Source of the DNA: Cellulomonas edaphi
Lineage (GTDB): Bacteria > Actinomycetota > Actinomycetes > Actinomycetales > Cellulomonadaceae
Length of the DNA: 64,000 nt
Assembly (NCBI RefSeq): GCF_030362815.1
Contig: NZ_JAUCGR010000001.1
Span: 178,024 to 242,023, forward strand
Reading direction: 5' to 3'
Under the pieces are notes generated by a model. That model had not been told where the DNA came from. It saw only the letters and a program-made list of their open reading frames with translations, and made no database searches. Every line of letters begins with the position of its first letter. The stretch's first letter is position 1. Below, one piece after another: positions 57,682 to 64,000 of the stretch. A program made the translations under genes and the position numbers.

Positions 57682-59811
57682 ATGCTCTCGCAGACCCTGT
57701 ACCGCCTGGCCAGCCACGTGGCCCGCCGTCCGTGGACGGTGATCGGGACCTGGGTGGTGCTCGCGATGATCGTCGTCGGCGCGTCCGGCGCCTTCGGCCA
57801 GAAGCTCGAGGACTCCTTCCGCGTGCCCGGTCTCGACTCGCAGCGGGCCAACGACCTGCTGGAGCAGGCCGGGTCCGGCCAGGCCGGGCTCACCGCCCAG
57901 GTCGTGGCCACGCCGGCGTCCGGCGGGTCGTTCGCCGACGACCCCGCGGCCCGCGACGCCCTCGCCCGGCTCGAGGCCGACGCACGTGCGCTGCCGCACG
58001 TGCTGGGCACCACCGACCCGGCGGGAACGGGCGACGGCCTCTCGCCCGACGGCACGGTCGCCCTCGTCCGCGTGCAGTACCCGACGCTCGACCAGCTCTC
58101 GCCGGCGGACCTCACCCACCTCAAGGGTCTGCGGGCCGACGACTCGCTGCGCGTCGAGATGGGCGGGGACCTGTTCTTCGCCTACGAGGAGTCGACCGCC
58201 AACGTCGGGGAGCTGGTGGGGATCCTGGCCGCGCTGGCCATCCTGCTGCTCGCGTTCGGGTCGTTCGTCGCGGCGGCGCTGCCCATCGGGATGGCCGTGC
58301 TCGGCCTCGCCGTGGGGGTCAGCTCGATGCCGCTGCTCGCCCACCTCATGGTCGTGCCGAGCTACGCCCCGGTGCTCGGGGCGATGGTGGGCCTCGGCGT
58401 GGGCATCGACTACGCGCTGTTCGTCGTGACCCGGCACCGCGAGAACCTGGCCCACGGCGTCCCGGCGCGCGAGTCGGTGGCCCGCTCGACCGCCACCGCC
58501 GGACGGCCGGTCGTGTTCGCCGGTGGCATCGTCATGGTCTCGATCCTCGGTCTGGCGGTCGCCCAGGTGCCGTTCATGACGGCGGGCGGTATCGCGATCT
58601 CGCTCGTCGTGCTCGTCATGGTCTGTGCCTCGGTCACGCTCCTGCAGGCGTTGCTGGCCGTGGTCGGGCGTCGGGTGGTGGGGCGCCGCCCGGTGGTGGC
58701 GACGAGCCCGGGCTGGGCGCGGTGGACGCGGCACGTCACCCGGCACCCTCGGGTCTACCTCGTGGGCGTGACTGCCCTGCTGGTGGCGCTCGCCGCTCCC
58801 GTCGTCGCGCTGCGGGTGGGCATCCCCGACGACGGCGCCCTGCCACCCCACTACACCCAGCGCCAGGCGTACGACCTGGTGTCGCAGGGCTTCGGGCCCG
58901 GCCGCAACGGCCCGCTCGTCGTGGCCGTGGAGCTCGACGGCGATGCCACCGCGCTGGACCGCGTGGCCGCGGCGCTCGCCGCCGACCCGGGCATCGCGGC
59001 GCTCGAGGAGCCGGTCGTCCGCGGTGACCTCGGCACGGTCGTCGTCTACCCCACCACCGGCCCCCAGCAGGAGGCGACCCACGACACCGTGCAGCGGCTG
59101 CGCGACGACGTGCTCCCCCAGGCGCTCGCGGGCAGTCCCGCGCAGGCGCACATCGGGGGTCAGACGGCGAACTTCGCGGACGTGGGCGTGCGCGTCAACG
59201 ACCGTCTGCCGGTGTTCGTCACCGCGGTCCTGCTGATGTCCTTCGTGCTGCTCGTGCTCGTGTTCCGCTCCGTGCTCGTGCCGCTCAAGGCGGTGCTGCT
59301 CAACCTGCTGAGCATCGGGGCGTCCTACGGCGTGATGGTCATGGTGTTCCAGTGGGGCTGGGGCGCCGACCTCATCGGGCTCGAGGCGACCGTGCCGATC
59401 GTCTCGTTCATCCCGATGTTCATGTTCGCCATCCTGTTCGGGCTGTCCATGGACTACGAGGTGTTCCTGCTCTCGCGCGTCCGCGAGGAGTACGCGCGCT
59501 CCGACGACAACGACGAGGCGGTCGTCGCGGGTGTGGCCAAGACCGGACGCGTCATCACGTCGGCCGCGCTGATCATGGTGTGCGTCTTCCTCGCCTTCGT
59601 GCTGGGCGACGACGCGGCGACCAAGATGTTCGGGGTGGGGCTCGCCACCGCGATCCTCATCGACGCGACGCTGGTCCGGATGGTGCTGGTGCCGGCCACC
59701 ATGAAGCTGCTCGGACGCGCCAACTGGTGGCTGCCGCGGTGGCTCGGCCGCGTGCTCCCGCGCGTGGACGTGGACGGCGAGGAGCGGCTGCCCGTGCTGG
59801 TCGCGGTCTAG
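57682..59811 (+). CDS. MMPL-family transporter
   Basis: A 709-residue RND-superfamily transporter of the MMPL type. Helix 1 is PWTVIGTWVVLAMIVVGASG. The protein shows the two-fold RND repeat with clusters around LVGILAALAILLLAFGSFVA and VFVTAVLLMSFVLLVLVFRS, and the conserved GLGVGIDYALFVVTRHREN and FGLSMDYEVFLLSRVREEY blocks, where the Asp-Tyr pairs are proton-relay residues. GGAGGACCC precedes ATG 57682; the longer open frame is a shadow. It is divergent from the two-component genes and its stop is shared with glutaminase on the other strand. Confidence 0.95.
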   Translation: MLSQTLYRLASHVARRPWTVIGTWVVLAMIVVGASGAFGQKLEDSFRVPGLDSQRANDLLEQAGSGQAGLTAQVVATPASGGSFADDPAARDALARLEADARALPHVLGTTDPAGTGDGLSPDGTVALVRVQYPTLDQLSPADLTHLKGLRADDSLRVEMGGDLFFAYEESTANVGELVGILAALAILLLAFGSFVAAALPIGMAVLGLAVGVSSMPLLAHLMVVPSYAPVLGAMVGLGVGIDYALFVVTRHRENLAHGVPARESVARSTATAGRPVVFAGGIVMVSILGLAVAQVPFMTAGGIAISLVVLVMVCASVTLLQALLAVVGRRVVGRRPVVATSPGWARWTRHVTRHPRVYLVGVTALLVALAAPVVALRVGIPDDGALPPHYTQRQAYDLVSQGFGPGRNGPLVVAVELDGDATALDRVAAALAADPGIAALEEPVVRGDLGTVVVYPTTGPQQEATHDTVQRLRDDVLPQALAGSPAQAHIGGQTANFADVGVRVNDRLPVFVTAVLLMSFVLLVLVFRSVLVPLKAVLLNLLSIGASYGVMVMVFQWGWGADLIGLEATVPIVSFIPMFMFAILFGLSMDYEVFLLSRVREEYARSDDNDEAVVAGVAKTGRVITSAALIMVCVFLAFVLGDDAATKMFGVGLATAILIDATLVRMVLVPATMKLLGRANWWLPRWLGRVLPRVDVDGEERLPVLVAV

Positions 59812-60800
59812 CCGTGGTCCGGGTGCGGCGCCGACGCGAAGATGTTCAGGCCCAGAGCCTGGGACAGGTACCGCGTGGCGAGCCGGCCCCGCACGCTGTT
59901 CCCCGCCGCGTCGAGCGGCGGGGAGAAGGTGGCCAGCCCGCCCTTGCCCGGGGCGACGGTGATGATCCCGCCCGACACTCCGCTCTTGCCGGGCAGCCCG
60001 ATCGTGGCGAGCCACCGGCCCGACTGCTCGTACAGCCCCGACGTCGCGAGGGCTGCCAGCACGGCGCGGCAGACGGCCGCGTCGACGACGCGCTCGCGCG
60101 TCACCGGGTTCACCCCACCGTCGGCAAGGGTCGCGGCCATGACCGCGAGGTCGTGCGCGGTGACGAGGAGCGAGCACTGCCGGGTGTAGATGTCGGTGGT
60201 CTCCGTCGGGTCGGCGTAGATGGTGCCGTAGCTCTGCAGCAGACGGGCGATGGCCTGGTTGCGCTGGTTGGTCGCCGCCTCCGAGGCGTAGACCTCCTCG
60301 TCGACGACGAGTCGCCGGCCTGCGAAGGCGGACAGACCGCTGACGAGCACCTCCCACTTGTCCACCGACGTCGCGCCGGGGAGGAGGCTGGTGGTCGCCA
60401 GGGCGCCGGCATTGACCATCGGGTTCATGGTGGCCCCCGCGTTGAGCTCGAGCGCCATGACCGAATCGAAGGGCAAGCCCGTCCCGTCCACGCCGATCCG
60501 GTCCAGCACCGCCTCGTGGCCGAGCTCCTGGCACACGAGCGCGTAGACGAATGCCTTCGAGATCGACTGGATGGAGAACGGGTGGTGCGCGTCGCCCACG
60601 TCGTGCGAGACCCCGTCGGCTGCGACCATGCTCAGCCCGAACAGGTGTCGGTCCGCGGCCGCGAGCGCCGGGATGTAGTCGGCCACGAACCCGTCGTCCA
60701 CGCCTGCGAACCTCGCGTGCGCGTCATCGACGAACCCGCGGACCCTGTCCCGGTCGGGCAGCTCACCGGTGGAGACGATCACCTCTCCGGTCGCGCTCAC
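59808..60800 (-). CDS. glsA: glutaminase A
   Basis: A 330-residue beta-lactamase-fold glutaminase that hydrolyses glutamine to glutamate and ammonia. The catalytic Ser-x-x-Lys is in PFSIQSISKAF (near 75-85), with LELNAGATMNPMVNAGALAT, the VYASEAATNQRNQAIARLL block and LPGKSGVSGGIITVAPGKGG near the end. Length and motif order fit the family. Its stop (TAG) overlaps the MMPL stop on the other strand within the palindrome CTAG. The single upstream region (60801-60995) is shared with the lipid kinase gene. Confidence 0.95.
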   Translation of the reverse strand: MSATGEVIVSTGELPDRDRVRGFVDDAHARFAGVDDGFVADYIPALAAADRHLFGLSMVAADGVSHDVGDAHHPFSIQSISKAFVYALVCQELGHEAVLDRIGVDGTGLPFDSVMALELNAGATMNPMVNAGALATTSLLPGATSVDKWEVLVSGLSAFAGRRLVVDEEVYASEAATNQRNQAIARLLQSYGTIYADPTETTDIYTRQCSLLVTAHDLAVMAATLADGGVNPVTRERVVDAAVCRAVLAALATSGLYEQSGRWLATIGLPGKSGVSGGIITVAPGKGGLATFSPPLDAAGNSVRGRLATRYLSQALGLNIFASAPHPDHG

Positions 60801-60995
60801 GCCGTCCCCTGCTGGTGGTCGGCCGCGCTCGCGCTGGATCCGGGAGGCGTCCAGGGCACCGGGGTCGGTAGCGCGGTGTCGTGCGTCGCCATGAGCTGCC
60901 TCTCGTCGAGCCCGGTGGTGGTGTCACGGTAGCGGGGGCGTGCCCTCGCCGTGGCTCGTCGTGCGCGCCGGGCCGCGCGCCGGGATACTCGCCCC

Positions 60996-61958
60996 GTGAC
61001 TGAACCCGCCTCTGCCCAGCGCCACGGGAGCGGGCCGCTCCGCTCCGCCGTCGTCGTCAACGCCAACCGCGTCGAGAGGGCCGCCGAGCTCCGCGACGAG
61101 ATCACGGAGCAGCTCGCCGCGGCCGGCTGGCCGGCGCCCGCCTGGTTCGAGACCACCGCCGAGGACCCCGGACGCGGGCAGGCCGAGCAGGCCGTGGCCG
61201 ACGGCGCCGAGGTGGTGTTCGTGTGCGGGGGCGACGGCACCGTCCGCTCCGCCATCGAGGGCCTGGTGGGCACGGACGCCGCGCTCGCCGTGCTGCCCGG
61301 CGGCACGGGGAACCTGCTCGCCACGAACCTCGACGTCCCCACGAACGTGCCCGACGGCGTGGACACCGTCCTCGAACGGGGTCGGCGCGCGATCGACGTG
61401 GGTGACGTGGAGGGCCAGTCGTTCGCCGTGATGGCCGGGATGGGGCTCGACGCCGCCATGGTGGACGACGCCCCGACGGCGCTCAAGGCCCGCGCCGGTT
61501 CCGTGGCGTACGTCTTCTCCGCGCTGCGGCACGCGTTCGACGACGAGATGCGCGTCGAGGTGACCGTCGACGGCAAGCCGCCCGTGCGGCGCCACGCGCG
61601 CACCGTGCTGGTGGGCAACGTCGGCCGTCTGCAGGGTGGGGTGAACGTGCTGCCCGACGCCGAGGCGGACAGCGGCGCGATGGACGTGGCCATCGTCGCC
61701 CCGCGGAACCTGGCGCACTGGTTCGAGATCCTGTTCGGGGTGCTGCGCGGGCGCCGACGGCTGCCGCGCGTGGAGTACCTGCGCGGCAAGCACGTCGTGG
61801 TCCGCGCCACCGAGCCCCAGCCGCGGCAGCTCGACGGCGACGTCATCGAGCCGGGCACGACGCTCGAGGTCACGGTCCGGCCGGCGTCGTTGTGGGTGTG
61901 CGTGCACCAGCCCGACTCCGCCGACGACCTGGCCGAGGGCGGCCCCCACTCGCGCTGA
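60996..61958 (+). CDS. diacylglycerol kinase-like lipid kinase
   Basis: A 320-residue DAGK-catalytic-domain protein. The nucleotide-binding GGDGTVRSAIEGLVG is near residues 75-90, followed by LAVLPGGTGNLLATNLDVP and the ending PQPRQLDGDVIEPGTTLEVT, typical of YegS/DgkB-type lipid kinases. GTG 60996 is chosen because the upstream part of the frame is Arg-rich and not conserved in such proteins. Lipid substrate (diacylglycerol or phosphatidylglycerol type) is not distinguishable. Confidence 0.92.
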   Translation: MTEPASAQRHGSGPLRSAVVVNANRVERAAELRDEITEQLAAAGWPAPAWFETTAEDPGRGQAEQAVADGAEVVFVCGGDGTVRSAIEGLVGTDAALAVLPGGTGNLLATNLDVPTNVPDGVDTVLERGRRAIDVGDVEGQSFAVMAGMGLDAAMVDDAPTALKARAGSVAYVFSALRHAFDDEMRVEVTVDGKPPVRRHARTVLVGNVGRLQGGVNVLPDAEADSGAMDVAIVAPRNLAHWFEILFGVLRGRRRLPRVEYLRGKHVVVRATEPQPRQLDGDVIEPGTTLEVTVRPASLWVCVHQPDSADDLAEGGPHSR

Positions 61959-61989
61959 CCGGGCTCCGGGCGGCTATCGTCTCCGCCTT

Positions 61990-63231
61990 GTGAGCCGAAT
62001 CGTCGAGACCGTGGTGCCTCGCCGGCTCGGCGTCCCGTTCCGGTGGGTGCTCGCCTCGTCCTGGACCACCAACCTGGGCGACGGCATCCTCATCGCCGCG
62101 GGCCCGCTGCTCGTGGCGGCCCGCACCCATGACGCCTTCGTCGTCGCGCTCGCGGCCCTGCTGCAGTGGCTGCCGCCCCTGCTCTTCGGTCTGTTCGCCG
62201 GAGCGCTCACCGACCGCCTGGACCGGCGCCGGCTCGTCATCGTCGTCGACCTCGTGCGCTGCGCCGTGCTCGCGGCACTCGCCCTCGCGGTGCTCGTCGA
62301 CCGCGCCACCGTGGGCCTGGTCCTCGTGGCCATGTTCCTGCTCGGCACCGCTGAGACGTTCGCCGACAACGCCTCGTCCACGCTCGTGCCGATGCTCGTC
62401 CACCGCGACGACCTGGCCCTGGCCAACTCACGCATCCAGGCCGGGTTCATCACGGTGAACCAGCTGGCGGGACCGCCCATCGGCGCCGCGCTGTTCGCCG
62501 CCGGTCAGGCGTGGCCGCTCGCGGTCGACGCGGTGCTGGTGGCCGGCGGCGTGGTGCTCGTCGCGCGCGTGGTGCTGCCACCGCACGGGCGCGAGGAGGG
62601 GCACGACTCCCACGTGCTGGCCGACATCGCCGAGGGGTTCCGCTGGGTGCGCCACCACGCCGCCGTGCGCACGTTGGTGCTCACGATCTTCATCTTCAAC
62701 ATCACGTTCGGCGCCGCGTGGTCGGTGCTGGTGCTGTACGCCACGGAGCACCTGGGGCTGGGCGCGATCGGCTTCGGGCTGATCACCACGGTAGGGGCCG
62801 TCGGCGGGCTGGTCGGCATCGCCTCCTACGGGTGGCTCACCGCCCGCATCAGCCTGGGCAACCTCATGCGGGTGGGCCTCGTCGTCGAGACCCTCACGCA
62901 CCTCGCGCTCGCCCTGACCAGCACGCCGTGGGTGGCCCTGGTGGTCTTCTTCGTCTTCGGCGCGCACGCCTTCGTCTGGGGGGCGACCTCCGTGACCGTG
63001 CGGCAGCGGGCCGTGCCGATGGCGCTCCAGGGGCGGGTGGGCAGCGTGAACCTGGTGGGCGTGTTCGGCGGTCTGGTGATCGGCTCGGGCATCGGCGGGG
63101 TCCTCGCCCAGCACCGTGGCGTCACGGCGCCCTTCTGGTTCGCGTTCCTCGGGTCGGCGCTGTTCGTCGTCCTCATCTGGGGGCAGCTGCGGCACGTGGT
63201 GCACGCCGACGAGGGTCCGGCCCCCGAGTAG
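61990..63231 (+). CDS. MFS transporter
   Basis: A 413-residue major facilitator with about 12 helices, of the enterobactin-exporter-like/macrolide-efflux-like branch. The N-terminal half has WTTNLGDGILIAAGPLLVAA and the loop 2-3 motif ALTDRLDRRRLVI. The second half begins around RTLVLTIFIFNITFGAAWSV. GTG 61990 follows the lipid kinase gene by 31 bases. Substrate is unknown; antibiotics or siderophores are possible but unproven. Confidence 0.93.
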   Translation: MSRIVETVVPRRLGVPFRWVLASSWTTNLGDGILIAAGPLLVAARTHDAFVVALAALLQWLPPLLFGLFAGALTDRLDRRRLVIVVDLVRCAVLAALALAVLVDRATVGLVLVAMFLLGTAETFADNASSTLVPMLVHRDDLALANSRIQAGFITVNQLAGPPIGAALFAAGQAWPLAVDAVLVAGGVVLVARVVLPPHGREEGHDSHVLADIAEGFRWVRHHAAVRTLVLTIFIFNITFGAAWSVLVLYATEHLGLGAIGFGLITTVGAVGGLVGIASYGWLTARISLGNLMRVGLVVETLTHLALALTSTPWVALVVFFVFGAHAFVWGATSVTVRQRAVPMALQGRVGSVNLVGVFGGLVIGSGIGGVLAQHRGVTAPFWFAFLGSALFVVLIWGQLRHVVHADEGPAPE

Positions 63232-63387
63232 CGGCGCCCCTGTGCAGGCCGGGCGGTGGTGGACCATCATGCGCAGGTGAGGATCCGCCACCGGACGGCC
63301 ACCGGGAGATCGGTTGTCGATCCACGCCGCCCTCGTCCGTCACACCCGCGAGCGGGCACGACGGGTGACCGGGACGGAGGACGCACG

Positions 63388-63612
63388 ATGCAGTTCGTGG
63401 TGCTGGGATTCGGCGGGTTCGCGCCCGGTTGCGTTGCGCTCTCGTCGGCCGACGCCGCGACGACGGTGTGGGACGGCGCCCTCACGCCCGGCGCGCTCGT
63501 CGGCGGCCTGTCGTCCGTCGCGCTCGTCGAGGCGCAGGACCTCGACGCGGTGACCGAGTCGCTCGCCGGGCTGGCGGGGGCGTTCGAGGTCAGACCGGCG
63601 GAGCCGCGATGA
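63388..63612 (+). CDS. short YCII-like protein before ECF42 sigma gene
   Basis: A 74-residue protein from ATG 63388 with a GGAGG site about eight bases upstream. Start MQFVVLGFGGFAPGCVALS and later VGGLSSVALVEAQDLDAVTE recall a shortened YCII/DGPF fold, but the DGPF motif is absent (WDGALTPGAL may be its remnant). The stop overlaps the sigma gene start as ATGA, the same arrangement as the full-length pair at 48.3 kb. Likely a reduced partner; family assignment is tentative. Confidence 0.6.
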   Translation: MQFVVLGFGGFAPGCVALSSADAATTVWDGALTPGALVGGLSSVALVEAQDLDAVTESLAGLAGAFEVRPAEPR

Positions 63613-64000
63613 CGGCGGCCGTCGATGCTGCACTCGCGGAGGCCTGGCGGACCAGCTGGAGCCGCCTGGTCGGCCTGCTCATCGGCCAGTACCAGCGACC
63701 CGACCTCGCCGAGGACGCCGTCGGCGACGCGTTCGAGTCGGCCGCGCGGCACTGGCCGTCCGACGGGGTGCCGACCAACACGGGCGCCTGGCTGCTCACG
63801 GCCGCGCGCCGCCGCGTGCTGGACCGCCTGCGCACCGAGGCCGTGCACCGCCGCAAGGAGCCGCTGATGGTGGTCGACGACGAGATGCGCGCCGCCGCCG
63901 CGGCCGTCGTCGACCCGTTCGACGGCGCCCACGTGGCCGACGAGCAGCTGCGGCTCGTCTTCGCCTGCTGCCACCCGGCGCTCGCGGCCGACGACCGGGT
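63609..64000 (+). CDS. ECF42-type sigma factor, 3' end outside window
   Basis: First 130 codons of a sigma-70-family factor. Region 2 is visible as RLVGLLIGQYQRPDLAEDAV, DAFESAARHWPSDGVPTNTG and WLLTAARRRVLDRLRTEAVH, followed by VADEQLRLVFACCHPALAAD, the link to region 4. It resembles the sigma factor at 48.8 kb closely in layout (LFLCCHPLLTPAT there). The gene runs past base 64000. It starts at ATG overlapping the YCII-like stop. Its partner being shortened makes it a second, diverged ECF42 unit. Confidence 0.9.
   Translation, partial: MTAAVDAALAEAWRTSWSRLVGLLIGQYQRPDLAEDAVGDAFESAARHWPSDGVPTNTGAWLLTAARRRVLDRLRTEAVHRRKEPLMVVDDEMRAAAAAVVDPFDGAHVADEQLRLVFACCHPALAADDR

Noticed and set aside
57520..60534. 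1,004-codon minus-strand open frame
   Set aside because: Shadow of the MMPL gene and of the glutaminase in another frame.
1..64000. tRNA, rRNA or riboswitch genes
   Set aside because: Scanned for conserved tRNA arms (such as GGTTCGAATCC-type T-loops) and rRNA signatures; nothing convincing was found.

Overview
The window looks like chromosome of a high-GC actinomycete. Codon third positions are almost all G/C, GTG starts are common, stop-start overlaps (ATGA, GTGA) are frequent, and the gene content (F420/LLM enzymes, DDN-type reductase, ECF42-type sigma factors, WYL and HxlR regulators, arr) is typical of Micrococcales. A cellulomonad-like relative is an inference from the overall style and the secreted GH3 enzyme, not proven. 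No rRNA, tRNA or CRISPR array was recognised.

Region 1 (1 to about 17.8 kb) is an accessory island, visibly less GC-rich than the rest. It opens with a three-gene transposition module of the Tn7/Tn5053 type: a DD35E TnsB/TniA-like transposase cut by the window edge, a TniB/TnsC-like AAA+ ATPase and a long TniQ/TnsD-like protein. Its apparent cargo is defensive: a winged-helix nucleotidyltransferase, a type I restriction-modification operon (hsdM-hsdS-hsdR plus a translationally coupled 144-aa protein), an FRG-domain protein, an unrecognised 256-aa protein, a PLD-type nuclease-like protein, and a protein with a GNAT-like C-terminus. The right boundary carries two related modules 1,730 bp apart. 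Each has an inverted repeat followed 33 bp later by a near-identical 20-mer containing ...TTCCTACA, consistent with transposon right ends. The left end lies outside the window.

Region 2 (17.8-31.3 kb) returns to host-like sequence: a secreted-style or lectin-like propeller protein and partner, many small enzyme/regulator pairs (SDR/LysR, hydrolase/WYL), and a run of resistance-like genes (arr, AAC(3)-I-like acetyltransferase, APH-like kinase, MerR-VOC fusion). DUF72, two YCII proteins, SDR, NUDIX and an AlkZ/YcaQ-like winged-helix protein follow.

Region 3 (31.3-48.3 kb) has an ArsR-SRPBCC operon behind a perfect operator, CBS, SDR, zinc alcohol dehydrogenase, a secreted beta-helix protein, VOC, LLM, TspO-like, NUDIX and HxlR genes, a protein of four tandem cold-shock domains, a GH3 glycosidase and an APC permease.

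Region 4 (48.3-64 kb) has a YCII-ECF42 sigma pair whose sigma gene seems to start at CTG, a quinone-oxidoreductase-like gene, methyltransferase, GlsB-like and DDN-like genes, a DUF2975-Xre pair with twin TATCGATA boxes, a PemK-like gene broken by an amber codon, and an AbiEi/DUF559-like gene. A symmetric cluster of four 19-bp sites follows, then a NarL-type two-component system beside an MMPL transporter, glutaminase, lipid kinase, MFS transporter and a second YCII-like/ECF42 pair cut by the window end.
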